A DNA stretch of 40,000 nt from Botryococcus braunii (taxonomy: Eukaryota > Chlorophyta > Trebouxiophyceae), in NCBI GenBank assembly GCA_002005505.1, contig KV908445.1, positions 158,267 to 198,266 of the forward strand, in the 5' to 3' direction. Below, in pieces: positions 27,805 to 38,980 of this stretch. Both the position numbers and the translations under genes were made by a program. Position 1 is the first letter of the stretch, and the number at the start of each line of letters is the position of its first letter. The notes beneath the pieces are model-generated. The model was not told where the DNA came from. It saw only the letters and a program-made list of their open reading frames with translations, and did no database searches.

Positions 27805-28668
27805 CCCTCCTCCCCCCCCCTCCTCCCCCCTCCTCCCCCCCCCCCTCCTCCCCCCTCCTCTCCCCCCCCCCCCTCCTCCTCCCCCCCCTCTCTCTCCCTC
27901 TCTCTCTCTCTCCCCCTCTCCTCTCCCCTCTCTCTCTCTCCCTCTCTCTCTCCCCCCCCCCCCCCTCCTCCTCCTCCTCCCCCCTCCCCCCCTCCCCCCC
28001 CTCCTTCTTCCCCCCCCCCCTCTCCCTCCCCCCCCCCTCCCTCCCCTCCCCCTCCCCTCCCCCCCTCCTCCTCTCTCTCTCCTCTCCCCTCTCTCCCCTC
28101 CTCCCTCTCTCCTCTCTCCTCCCCCCCCCCCCTCCTCCCCCCCCCTCCCTCCCTCCCTTGTCTCCCCCCCCCTACTCCGTTACCCCCCCTCTATCTATCT
28201 CTACCCCCTCCTTCCTTCCCTCCCTCCTTTCACCCCCACTCTTTCTCTCCTCCCTCCTCTCCCTCTCCTCCTCTCTCTTCCCCTCTCTTTCCCCCCTCCC
28301 CCCCCCTTCCCCTCTCACTCTCCCTCTCCCCCGCCCCCTTTTCTCTCTCTTCACCCCCTTTCTCCCCCACCTCGTGCACGCACTCTCTCTCTCTCACTCC
28401 CCCCCCCTCTCTCTCCCTCCTCCCTCCCTCCCTCCCTCCTCCTGTCTCTCCCCCCCCCCCCCCTCCCTCCCCCCCCCCTCTCCCCCCCCCCCCTCCCTCT
28501 CCCCCCCCTCTCGCCCCCCCTCCCTCCCTCCCTCCCTCCCTCCCTCTCTCTATCGGTCATTCTCTCTCTTCTCCCCCTCCTCTCTCCCTCCTTTTCTCCC
28601 TTCCTCCCTATTTTCCCTCTCCTCTCTCCCCCCCCCCTCTCCTCTCCTCCCCCCCCCCCCCTCTCCCC

Positions 28669-28711
<43 letters not shown>

Positions 28712-28779
28712 TCCTCTCCTCTCTCTCTCCTCCCCCCCCCCCCCTCTCTCTCTTTTTTTTTTTTTTCTTTTTTTTTTCC

Positions 28780-28832
<53 letters not shown>

Positions 28833-29060
28833 CTCTCTCGCTCTCTGTCGCTCTCCCGCTCTCTCTCCCTCTCTCTCTCGCTCTCTCTTTTCCTTCCTCC
28901 CCCCACCCCTCTCTCTCTACCTCTCTCATCCTCCCTCCCCCCTCTCCCGCTCCCCATCCCCCCCTAATGTTCCTCTTCTCTCTCCATTGTACCTCACTTT
29001 GTTCACTTCTTACTCCTTCTCTACCTCCCTCAACGCCCCATTTCACCTTTTGTCTATGGC
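27716..29060 (+). repeat. 1.3-kb polypyrimidine (C/T) tract
   Basis: Apart from scattered A and G bases the + strand is only C and T. It includes CT, CCT and T runs and two C homopolymers of about 40 bases (28670-28709 and 28781-28821). The open frames through it are compositional artefacts. Confidence 0.95.
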
Positions 29061-29273
29061 CCCTAGATTCCGCGTACCCGCCTGCGGGACTTTATAGTGT
29101 GCGGTTAGGATAGGCTTCACTCTCTCTTCTAGGTGGAGTAAGGACTTAGCTGAAACCATAACTTTCAGCGCATCCCATCCCCCCCCCCCTTCCTGACGCT
29201 CAGCCCTCTCTCTCTCGCTCTTCTACTTCTCCATCAATTGACTTGTCTGGGCTGTCCTTGGATCCAAATACAG

Positions 29274-31399
29274 GTCAACCGGTGCACTTCACCGCCCAAC
29301 AGCCTTGTGGTAGCGCATCCAGACTCAGGGAACTCGGTGTCGCCGCGAGGCCCGACGGCGCCCACTCATACTCGCTGGCTTGGCTTGACCGCGCGGACGC
29401 CCGGCAGCCCAACGATGCCGTCATGCTGCGGGAGCGGGGGGCAACAAAAAGGATGCTGTCCAGACCCCTGGAGGCGCTTTCAGACCTCGACCGGGCGCAC
29501 GCCCTCCAGCCAAACGACCCGGAGACTTTGTTGGAGCGTGCCGCCACACAGTTTGTTCTTAGAAAGTACAAGGAAGCTCTGGCAGATCTGGAGCAGGCCA
29601 GCCTTTTGAGGCCCAACAATGCGATCATCTTGGCAAAGCAAGGAGCCGCGAAGAGGGTGCTTTGCAGGCACGTTGAGGCGCTGGCTGACCTGGACCGTGC
29701 GGACTTGTTACAACCCAATGACTCGTTCACCCTGACACAGCGAGGAGCAGTGAAGGGGACGCTTGGCAGGCACAATGAGGCGCTGGCTGACCTGGACCGT
29801 GCGGACTACTTACAACCCAATTACTTTTTCACCCTGGCACAGCGAGGAGTAGTGAAGAGGATGCTTGGCAGGCTCCATGAGGCGCTGGCTGACCTGGACC
29901 GTGCGGACTTCTTACAACCCAATTACTTTTTCACCCTGGCACAGCGAGGAGCAGTGAAGAGGATGCTTGGCAGGCTCAATGAGGCGCTGGCTGATCTGGA
30001 CCGTGCGGACAACTTACAGCCCAATTACTTTTTCACCCTGGCACAGCGAGGAGCAGTGAAGAGGATGCTTGGCAGGCCCAATGAGGCGCTGGCTGATCTG
30101 GACCGTGCGGACAACTTACAGCCCAACGATGTTTTCACCCTGGCAGAGCGAGGAGCAGCGAAGATGATGCTTGGCCAAGATGATGCTTGGTAGGCTCAAT
30201 GAGGCGCTGGCTGATCTGGACCAGGCTCATTCCTTATGTCGCGCTTATGCATTCACGTTGAGCGTTCGTGGATATGTGAAGAAATTGCTAGGCCAGTACG
30301 ATGCAGCTCTGGCAGACTTTGACCGAGCAGAGGCCATCCAGCCTGACGCTTTGGACACCCTCTATCGGCGGGCAGAAGTGAAAAGCATCCTCGGAAGATA
30401 CGATGAGGCACTACAGGACTTGAACCGCGCCCACGACCTCCTGCCCCGGAACGCCAACATCCTCCAACATCGAGGAGCCACACAGATGCAGCTTGGTGCA
30501 TATCATAACGCCTTGGTGGACTTCGACCGCGCTGACATGTTGAAGCCCGACGATGCCTTCACCCTGAGCCGCCGGGGGGCTGCGAAAGGCATGCTGTCCA
30601 TGTACCAGCCAGCCCTGGCGGACCTCGACCGGGCGGATGGTCTGGAGCGTGGCAACCCGTATACGCTGACGACTCGGGGGGTGGTCAAGTTGAGGCTGGG
30701 CCTTCTAGAAGGCGCCTTGGCGGATGTGGAAGCGGCAGTGGCAGCGAGCCGGGTGCGCTCCGACAGTGGGGAGGCTGCGGCTCTGGCAGCCCGGGGGGCT
30801 GTGAAGCTGGCCCTTGGGGATGTGGCGGGCGCGCGGGCGGACGCGCTGGCGGTGCTGAGCGCCCCAAAGCCCTTGGAGGAGTACTGCCCTAGCCACCTGG
30901 AGCTGTGCCGCGAGGTTCTGCAGCCCGGCCTGTTGGCCGTAACCCCACAAGGTGAGTCCCCCTCCCCTGTCTTCCAACCTGGACAAGTGTTGCGCTAGTC
31001 ATAGCAAATGCTGCCACCAAGGGGTGCCCGTGCAAGCGTTGCCTTCTTTATTGCTTTCACCGTTCTCCTGTCTACCGATCACAAGGGGGAGGGATGTTGG
31101 GCCGTTCAGTTTTCGTTTTCCCTATATAGTTTTGGTGTTTTTCTTTCCCCTATATATTATTGTCCTATATAGTACTGGTAAAATGGGGGATGCGGTGAAC
31201 AGGTGCACCGAAGATAGCTGCACACACTGAGGGGCAGGACAGGCAGGCCCCACCCTGCGTGGTGTGCTGGGAGAGTCCCTGCAACACTGTTTACTTGGAT
31301 TGCTGACACGTGTGCGTCTGCCAACCTTGCGGCCAGAAGCTGCGCTTCTGTCCTATCTGCAGGACGCCTGGGGCTGCATTCAGGGTTTACCACGTTTGA
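29274..31399 (+). pseudogene. TPR-array plus RING protein gene with two disabling lesions
   Basis: The large exon 29274-30951 encodes about 14 tetratricopeptide repeats of 34 residues. The consensus is EALADLDRADxLQPN...FTLxQRGAVKRMLGR; TPRs are helical protein-binding repeats. Units at about 29660-30140 are nearly identical at DNA level, so they are recent duplications. A pyrimidine tract and acceptor ATACAG precede 29274; in-frame upstream exons are presumed, since no ATG precedes the array. A perfect donor CAAG/GTGAGT follows 30951, joining in phase to a RING exon at 31203-31399. TPR plus C-terminal RING suggests a ubiquitin ligase. A 16-bp tandem duplication at about 30161-30192 shifts the frame, and an in-frame TGA at 31304 interrupts the RING. 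Two independent lesions argue for a pseudogene, though sequencing error could explain either. Confidence 0.75.
31203..31399 (+). pseudogene. RING-finger terminal exon with internal TGA
   Basis: Acceptor GTGAACAG is phase-compatible with the donor at 30952. The frame reads PPCVVCWESPCNTVYLDC, stop, HVCVCQPCGQKLRFCPICR, ending RVYHV and TGA. Spacing is that of a C3HC4 RING that binds two zinc ions and recruits E2: CVVC, C-x-H, CxxC-like VCQPC, CPIC. The TGA occupies the x of C-x-H, usually Gly, so a single GGA to TGA change explains it. Confidence 0.75.
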
Positions 31400-31489
31400 T
31401 GTCGGAATCCGCAGCCGCAGTCCCCATGGCAGTGCGAATAGTAGCTGGGGCCGTGCGGATTTATGGGGACAGCTTGTGTGGATGATTAA

Positions 31490-31795
31490 TGGACAGCTGG
31501 TGTGGATGATTTATGTTGACAACTGGTGTGGATGATTTATGTTGACAACTGGTGTGGATGATTTATGTTGACAACTGGTGTGGATGATTTATGTAGACAA
31601 CTGGTGTGGATGATTTATGGGGACAGCTGGTGTGGATGATTTATGTTGACAACTGGTGTGGATGATTTATGTTGACAACTGGTGTGGATGATTTATGTAG
31701 ACAACTGGTGTGGATGATTTATGGGGACAGCTGGTGTGGATGATTTATGTGGACGGTGGACAGCTGGTGTAGATGATTCATGTGGACAGCTGGTG
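31490..31795 (+). repeat. 26-bp minisatellite
   Basis: About 11 units of TGGTGTGGATGATTTATGTT plus GACAAC, with GGGGACAG and GTAGACAA variants arranged in a repeating higher-order pattern, lie just downstream of the RING exon. Confidence 0.95.
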
Positions 31796-32079
31796 TGAAC
31801 CGTTTTTACTGGAGGTCTACTGGAGGTCGACGATAGTTGATTGGGTTGTGCAGGTTCGCTTAGACAGTGCTTCGTGCAGCTCATTGACTTGCATCAGCTT
31901 AGGGTTGACTTGCATCTACTGCCGCAGGTCTTGATGCTTGATGTGCATATTGCCTAGTATCAATCTTTTAGAAAGGTTTTAGTTGATGACGTTATGGGGT
32001 TGACTTATACGTCTAGTGCTGAAGGTCTTGTGCTGCACACGTTTGCCGCGACAGCCTTGGACGGAAGGAGGGACGGAAA

Positions 32080-32465
32080 TATTACAAGGAAGGAAGAAAG
32101 GAGGGAGGGAAGGAAATATTACGTGGAAGGAAAGAAGGACGGAAGGAGGGAAGGAAAGATTATATGGAAGGAAGGAAGGACGGAAGGAGGGACGGAAATA
32201 TTACATGGAAGGAAGGAGGGAAGGATATATTACATGGAAGGAAGGAAGGAGGGAAGGAGGGAAGGAAATATTACATGGAAGGAAGAAAGGACGGAGGGAA
32301 GGAAATATTACATGGAAGGAAGGAAGGAAGGACGGAGGGAAGGAAATATTACATGGAAGGAAGTAGGAAGGAAGGAGGGAAGGATATATTACATGGAAGG
32401 AAGTAGGAAGGAAGGAGGGAAGGAAATATTACATGGAAGGAAGTAGGAAGGAAGTAGGGAAGGAA
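32080..32465 (+). repeat. GGAAGGAAGG/ATATTACATGG array
   Basis: About ten units of 30-45 bp: GAAATATTACATGGAAGGAA followed by variable GGAC/GGAGGGAAGGA stretches. The open frames through it (KEILHGRK) are repeat artefacts. Confidence 0.95.
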
Positions 32466-33606
32466 ACATTCTTGGTCGAGCGGTGCTGCACGCGCGTATT
32501 CTGCGTGCGAATTCTTGATGTGTGATGGCCGTAGTTTCCCATCCGTCAGAAGCTTCTGGAGCGTTTTGGAGCCATTTAACACTGCCTGGAGGTCGGCAGT
32601 TGTGCTGTTGTCTAGACGTTGATGCATACGTGCGTCCCCATCTACAGTTTACGTTGCCGATTTGGTTCTCATGGCCAGCGTGCCTCACGATTGGCAGCTC
32701 TTGCTGAAGGCTGTGGCTGAATGCTGTGAAGTCTTCGATGTGCTTGTCAGGTGCACTGAAACCCGGATTGTGATCATTGCTGGTGCCGGGCAAATGGGCC
32801 ACGAGGATCAAGCGCTTGCAGAACAGTGGTCCTGAGGCCGATAGGGCCCCGTGCTATCACAAACGGGGGGCAACCCCTTGAACTTGTACAGAAACTTGAA
32901 CAGCAACAACTGTCAGTAAGTCGGGTACCTCGCAGTTGTCTTCTCTTCATCACCGGGCTTGGGTTGCTACTTCCCCGCACATCCGTGGCCGTATGCAAGG
33001 TGTCCCGGGGCACTCTCTCCTCTCAGATATGCCCGCCCCCCCACCCCCTGTGCACGTGTCTCCATTGGTGGTTGCTTTGACCATTGCTCTCGTCCTGTGT
33101 CGAGCCAGCCGGGTCATAGCGTATGATTCATAGGCGTGTGAGGCTGAAATAAGCACGGTACGGCATATATATGCTCATGTGTGTATATATATAGGTATAC
33201 ATATGGTACGGGACGTACGGTATATGTATATGTACGTTAAAGCCTTAAAAATACAAAAAGATCGAAGCTAATGACGCTATATAGTCTATATATATAGTCG
33301 AAATAATACACAATGGCGCTCTCATATCAGTTGTCCATACCCCACCATCAGATGCAGAGATCTCCACGCTGGTGAATTATGAATGATAGCACCGTACACA
33401 GGGAATTTCCTCACGGGAGGACCTTACGAGATCTAAAAAATGCCTCAAGTGAATGATCCCCACTTCAATTACTGCAAGAGGAATGTTTGCCTGAAGCAAG
33501 GAGTTGTAGCATTGATGGGAGGGGTACTTGCGGACTTGGCGGGTGACACGGAGACCCAGAAAAGATGTCAGCGGGCCAACGCGTTGTACGCGTCGTACGA
33601 ATCACG

Positions 33607-33830
33607 ATCACCAGCTCAGGGATCAGCCCTTTACAACAAATTAGCGGCTCAAAGATCACGTGATCACCGGTACAGGGATCAGCCCTTTACAACAGATTAC
33701 CGGCTCAAGGATCACGTGATCACCGGCACAGGGATCAGCCCTTTACAACAGATTACCGGCTCAAGGATCACGTGATCACCGGCACAGGGATCAGCCCTTT
33801 ACAACAGATTACCGGCACAGGGATCCGCCC
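33607..33830 (+). repeat. 56-bp minisatellite with GATCACGTGATC
   Basis: Nearly four copies of a unit containing GATCACCGGCACAGGGATCA, GCCCTTTACAACAGATTACC and GGCTCAAGGATCACGT. Each junction recreates the 12-bp palindrome GATCACGTGATC. Confidence 0.95.
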
Positions 33831-34014
33831 TTGAAGACAGATTATGCTTCGTCCTTTCAGAGTAGCACGGTCAGCCACTTGCAAGAAGCCAGGAGCAAGC
33901 AGCCTCGATTGCAGCCGCACCTCCCCCGGGTAAAAAAAAAGCCGCGAAAGCATGTAACCTAAAATCTGTGCATCGGAATGACTTTATTATACATCAAAAC
34001 CCGCTGATCCTGTC

Positions 34015-34548
34015 TCACAGTGCAGTCTGTGTGCCCACCATCATTTGCGGCAATGCTTCCGGATGGGGCGGTACACCGGGTGTGGGTATTTGGTCCAGGG
34101 GTACCGGCCCGCCCCAATCAAACCGACTCCTGTGCCATCCGGTACGCCTGTACACTGCCCCCCTGTCGGTACTGCACCTCCGCGATCTCCACTCGAGGCC
34201 TCTTGGCCATGCCTTCGCCAACGCTGTCCTCAAGGGCCTCAGTACCGGCATCTCCGTTCGCCTCCGGTCTCTCGTGCCCGTACCCTCCCCCACCTGTGCG
34301 GCACAACCAAACCCACGTGACACATGTGGCCGTGAATCAACAACCGGGTTAATGTACCGGTCACGCATGGCGTCGCTACCCGGCCTCATCTGCTTGCACG
34401 TGCTGGAAATAAGCTCCCGTCCATGGAGTAGCCGCTCGCTGAGAAGTGTGAAGTGCGCAGGACCCGCCACACGCGGAGAGACTACTATGTAAGCACCTGA
34501 AGTACGCCCGGTTCCCACCGTACATCCACGCTTGCAATTGATGGTCAT
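34015..34548 (-). CDS. Unrecognised open frame, 177 codons
   Basis: A long open frame in GC-rich, non-repetitive sequence (SERLLHGRELISSTCKQMRP, RYINPVVDSRPHVSRGFG). I recognise no domain. Open frames also run on the + strand here, so coding is unproven; a mobile-element remnant is possible. Confidence 0.25.
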   Translation of the reverse strand: MTINCKRGCTVGTGRTSGAYIVVSPRVAGPAHFTLLSERLLHGRELISSTCKQMRPGSDAMRDRYINPVVDSRPHVSRGFGCAAQVGEGTGTRDRRRTEMPVLRPLRTALAKAWPRGLEWRSRRCSTDRGAVYRRTGWHRSRFDWGGPVPLDQIPTPGVPPHPEALPQMMVGTQTAL

Positions 34549-35107
34549 TGCTCATGCGGGGCTGGTTGTCTCTATTGCCACCATGCCCCTTGAGCCTGGC
34601 GATTTCCCAATATCACGACCCTTCTCGCCTTCCGTTTCCGTTGCTTTGCTGAAGGGGGAAAAACTTATTTTTCACGCCTTCGTTATATATGGCCACGAGG
34701 ATCCCGTCTTGCTCATGCCTATTCAGTGGTCAATCGACGGCATTTGACTGGGCAGTAGGACGAGGTCCCGCATCCAGGGCCACTGCCCTTCAAAATGACG
34801 GAACGGGGGAATGAAGAAAGTCTATGCGGAGAGGCGAGAGGCGGAGAGGCGAGAGGCAGAAGAAAGTGGGCAGATCTAACGGATAGAGAATCCAGGTATA
34901 CCTCCAATGGCGTGGCGCCCGCCTCTAATACGTCTAATTTGCCAGCTCTAAATCTGAAGTGGTCGATTTCCAGCAAGACAAAACGCCCCCCCAGCCCCCA
35001 CAAGAAAGATCCATTCTTCACTCTCCTTCCCTCCCTTCCCCTCTCCCTCTCCCCCCTCTCTCCCCCCGTCCCCCCCCCTTCTCTCTGAATCCCACCCTCT
35101 TTGTGGC

Positions 35108-35127
35108 TCTGTGTGTGTGTGTGTGTG

Positions 35128-35160
<33 letters not shown>

Positions 35161-35178
35161 CTGTGTGTGTGTGTGTGC

Positions 35179-35222
<44 letters not shown>

Positions 35223-35330
35223 GTGTGCCGGATAGTCAAGATGGGAGTGCGTATGTACATGCGCGCGCGCGCGCGCGTGCGTGCGTGCGTGTGTGTGTGT
35301 GTGTGTGTGCGCGCGCGCGCTCGCGTGCGC
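35108..35330 (+). repeat. (GT)n with GC runs
   Basis: GT tract at 35108-35226 and GC/GT tract at 35261-35325, downstream of the last OPLAH exon found. Confidence 0.9.
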
Positions 35331-35418
35331 ACGTGCCAAAACGTGAAGGTGGAGAGGGGGGGGGGGGCGGAGTATCCGGCCCCGGGGGTCCCTCCTCGCC
35401 TCGCACTTCTGAACGGAC

Positions 35419-35614
35419 CTGGTGTGAGGATGCGGAGGCGCTCTCCGCCAGCAAGGACGACCGTGTTCTTGCCGCCCAGGCTGACAGTGCGCCCGTCCAG
35501 CCGAAGCAGCAGATTGACGCCCCGCTGCGCCGCGCCGCCGCCCTTCAGCCCGAACGGGGAGGACGACCTCCGCTCGCTCAGGATCGACACCGTGATCGGG
35601 CGCAAGAACTCAAT
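35419..35614 (-). CDS. OPLAH: OPLAH exon E
   Basis: Acceptor GGTGCAG; reads [36 protein letters not shown] and [15 protein letters not shown] to ILTP, then G/GTCCGT donor, phase 1. The remaining family C-terminus (GGGGWG) needs a further exon. Confidence 0.9.
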
Positions 35615-36628
35615 CTGCACCAGCCCCGCCAGATGCCAGTTTCAATATCCATCCTTTTTCGTGGTGTGACGTCAGTAACTTTTAGCACCGCTGTTCCTGG
35701 TACGTATCCATTCTTGGTCGTGGTGTCACGTTAGTACAGTTTTTTGCATCACTGCTCGTGATGTACCATATTCGTTCTTGTTTGTGGTGTCACATCAGTA
35801 ATCTTTACACCACTGCTCGTGGTACCATATCGATTCAAGTTTGTAGTGTCCTGTTGGTGATTGTCGCATCATTCTTCACAGTACCATATCCCTTCCTGTT
35901 CGCAGTGTCCCGGTTGTTCTTGTCACATCATTGTTCATGGGACCATATCCAATCTTGTCCGTAATATCACAGAAGTATACTTTACTTTACTGCGCATGGC
36001 ACCACAGTACCGTTCAAACGTTATTCCTGATGGTACCATGCCTAGTCTTCAGACATTCTTTGCTCACGGTATCACATCAGCGCGAGGTTATTCCTGCACT
36101 GTACTGAGGCGGTACTGTGATTGTACAAACTCAAGACTGGCTTCGCAATAACATTCCATCATCCCGACGACAACAAAATGAGGAGGTGGAGGACATGTGT
36201 TGAGCACACTCTTGAAAAACGAGCAGGTGCAGACTCTCATGATTGTTCGCAACACATTTCCCCACCCCCTTCTTGTGTTCTCCCACGTGGTGAGGGAAGG
36301 AGCAAAGGAGGACCTCTCTGATAACGCCGTCACCCCCTCGCCAGAGGCCAGGCCCCCCGGACCCCGCTCTCAACGAAAAGTGGTGCAGTACCACTGGATA
36401 TCGTCTCTCCAGAATCTCAGGGTCCTGCGCACTCCCCCTCCCATTCAGTTGGAGATGTTCAATTTCTTTGCACACGCTGCATTTGGGCGTGCATGGGTAA
36501 CCTGCACCCTCTTCTGCACTTTGTTTGGTTGGTTTCTTTGTTATTGTGCATGCATGCATGCGTGAATCTGTGTGCGTGTCCGGGTGCATGCGTGCGCGCG
36601 CGTGTGCGCACGTGCTTGCTGCTTGCGC

Positions 36629-36679
<51 letters not shown>

Positions 36680-36795
36680 GTGTATGTGTGGGTGTGTGTG
36701 TATGTTGTGGGGTGTGTGTGTGTTTGTGTTGGGGTGGGGCGTGTGTGTGTGTGTGTGTGTGTGGGGGGGGGCGTGTGCGTGTTTTTATATGTGAA

Positions 36796-36835
<40 letters not shown>

Positions 36836-37548
36836 GGTTTGTGCGCCACAGATAATGGAAGCTGAAAGGCATTGAAGACATTGTGGAGCGAAACACGAGC
36901 ATCGGTCACATGTAAGCGAGCCATGTGCCTAATAAGGGATGGGAGCAGGGGGAGGCACGGAAGGGGTCGCGGACCGTAATGCGGGTATTAGTCATGTGGG
37001 TGTGCACACCGCTGCGGCCATGCCAGCTGGGCCCCGCTCCCGCGCCTCCTGCAATGGTCTCTGTCCAAGCCACATACACCCCTTCAGTAAAGAGGTTAAT
37101 AATCTTTACTACAAGTCTGTGGGGAACAGCCCCCAATCCCTCCCCTCCCCACCCCGGGCCGATAATCCATTGTCTCCAAAGTATAGGAAGGCCCGTGCCG
37201 CCACGGGGGGAAAGGGTATCCACGTCTCACATGCTCTTACATGGTATCAGAGTTTCTGTTAGGGGTATTCTTGTCTTAAACGGCGAGATTGGCGAGCCTT
37301 CCTCTCTTCTTGAGACATTAGATACCCGTCTTCAAGACTTCTGGAAATTGATTGAAAAAGTTGATTTACTTAGTTTGAAAGAGCGAGTTTGAAAGCCGAC
37401 TTCTAACATCAGAACCTCGACGACAAATCCGGGTCCAACCGCAACAATCAAGCGAGAGGGCAGGCAATTAATTCCTGCCTTGTGATGCCCGGGCCACTCA
37501 GGGGCTGGCCCATGCATCATTGAAAAGTTCTTACACTCCAGCCCCCTT

Positions 37549-37627
<79 letters not shown>

Positions 37628-38386
37628 TGTGGTTCTTTTGTGTTGCTGGAAACACGCCAGTCCATGTCAAACTCGGTGTTGAAATGGAATAGCGAAAGGG
37701 ACAGGCAAAACGTCGGGAAGGTGTGGCGGGGTCCCACCGTAGTATCCAAAGCCTCCATCGCCGAATGTGAGGTTGTTCATGCATCCCTGCGAAACCAACT
37801 CCCACGCTTGCCCCTCAGAGGGCCCCGCCTCCATGTGATAACAAACCCCTCCATGTGATCGTAGCACTCCACGTGATCACATAAGCAGTGTGAATGTACA
37901 GCCCTCCATGTGACTAGAAGAGATCCATGTGGCTAGAAGCCGTGCAATGTCGTCACAACAGCCGCCCACGTGATCACAGAAGCCCTCCACGTGAGCAAAA
38001 CAGCCCTCCTTGTGATCCTAGAAGCGCTCCACATGTGATCCTAGAAGGCCTCCAGATGTGATTCTAGAAGCCCTCCACGTGGAAGCTGTTCCATCTCATC
38101 TGCCACGCCGCGCTCTCCCTTCCTATCTTCCTTCCCATTCTTCTCCCCCGGACCTCCCCCTTCCGCCCGTACATGCACACACGTACTCGCCAGGGTTCAC
38201 AACAACCAAGTGTCCTCTCCACTCCCTCCCCCCCGCCTTCGCTTTCACTCCTCTTTTCTCTCTCCCACCCTCCCTCCCCTCTCTCACTCTCTCCCCACCT
38301 CTCTCCCCCCCCCCTTCTACCACTCATGCGCGCACGCTCTTTCTCTCTCACACACGCAGGCACATGCACCCCACCCCCCACAAACA

Positions 38387-38459
<73 letters not shown>

Positions 38460-38980
38460 ACCAAGTACTCGCACCACACCCACACACAAGTGCATCGCAA
38501 GGAGGGCCCCGCCTGCGAGGCACAGAGGCCTCATCCCCCTGTATCACCCCTCATCCCCCCTAATCCACCTCTCCCCCTAATCCACCTCTCCCCATGATCC
38601 CGCCTTCCACCCCTGATCCCTCCTTTTCACCTCTAATCCTCCCTTTCCACCCTAATCCCCCTTTCCACCCCTACCCCCCCTTTCCACCCATAATCCCCAA
38701 TTTCCCCCCTTTAATCACCCCTTTCCACCCATAATCCCCAATTTCCCCCCTTTAATCACCCCTTTCCACCCCCAATGCGCCCGTTCCACCCCTAGGGGAC
38801 GGGGAAGGCGGGGGGCAAGGAGGGAGCCACCTGGGAGGCGGCGGCGGCGAGGAAGGCCTTCAGCACCACGTCCGTGACGCGCTGGCTGGTGAGCACGTTC
38901 CCTCCCACCACGGCGGCTGTGGGGGCGGGGCTCAGCAGGCTCCCCTCCGGTATCGCCACCCTTATCGGCTTCAAGCACCC
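35419..38980 (-). CDS. OPLAH: 5-oxoprolinase gene, HyuB-domain part (5 exons)
   Basis: ATP-hydrolysing 5-oxoprolinase opens 5-oxo-L-proline to glutamate in the gamma-glutamyl (glutathione) cycle, in the cytosol. Five consecutive exons cover the C-terminal hydantoinase B domain. Joined in phase they carry the family blocks [75 protein letters not shown]...[23 protein letters not shown] and [13 protein letters not shown]...RILTPG. All four internal junctions agree in phase. Exons for the N-terminal HyuA part lie beyond the right edge. The last exon, expected to begin GGGWG, was not found. The gene is convergent with the TPR-RING gene. Confidence 0.92.
35645..36070 (+). repeat. About 58-bp degenerate minisatellite upstream of OPLAH exon E
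   Basis: Seven or so units share TCGTGGTGTCACATCAGTA, CACTGCTCGTGGTACCATAT and CATTCTTG. The array ends about 30 bases from the exon E acceptor. Confidence 0.85.
36314..36424 (-). CDS. OPLAH: OPLAH exon D
   Basis: Thirty-seven codons, [18 protein letters not shown] to GGDGVIRE, lie between acceptor GTGCGCAG and donor GAG/GTCCTC, phase 0 at both ends. Confidence 0.92.
36635..36835 (+). repeat. (GT)n tracts in the OPLAH C-D intron
   Basis: Three GT runs with GGGG interruptions; preceded by GCGCGC at 36626-36642. Confidence 0.95.
36975..37060 (-). CDS. OPLAH: OPLAH exon C
   Basis: Acceptor TTGGACAG completes the Glu codon from exon B, giving [18 protein letters not shown] and [11 protein letters not shown]. 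Donor is ACG/GTCCGC, phase 0. Confidence 0.92.
37552..37623 (+). repeat. (GT)n tract in the OPLAH B-C intron
   Basis: About 35 uninterrupted GT units; CA on the coding strand. Confidence 0.95.
37738..37786 (-). CDS. OPLAH: OPLAH exon B (49 nt)
   Basis: Acceptor TTTCGCAG and donor G/GTGGGA bound [16 protein letters not shown] plus one base (phase 1). It matches the invariant [11 protein letters not shown] motif completed by exon A. Confidence 0.9.
37845..38095 (+). repeat. CCTCCACGTGATC minisatellite near the OPLAH exon B acceptor
   Basis: Twelve or so 18-24 bp units of CCCTCCACGTGATCACAGAAG. The array ends about 55 bases from the exon B acceptor. Confidence 0.9.
38391..38790 (+). repeat. 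(CA)n and CCACCCCTAATCC repeats, OPLAH A-B intron
   Basis: CA at 38391-38455; then 18-24 bp units of CCCCTTTCCACCCCTAATC at 38530-38790, which run to about 40 bases from the exon A donor. Confidence 0.9.
38831..38980 (-). CDS. OPLAH: OPLAH exon A
   Basis: Fifty codons after acceptor GGGGCAG; donor is CAG/GTGGCT, phase 0. It contains [39 protein letters not shown] and ends AAAASQ. Confidence 0.9.

Noticed and set aside
27688..29097. 469-codon Pro/Ser/Leu open frame
   Set aside because: It follows the C/T tract exactly and has no conserved sequence; a compositional artefact.
31490..31795. CRISPR-like array
   Set aside because: Units are contiguous with no unique spacers, and the genome is eukaryotic.
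32080..32465. Lys/Glu/Gly-rich open frames with EILHGRK repeats
   Set aside because: Generated by the GGAAGG/ATATTAC array in all three forward frames.
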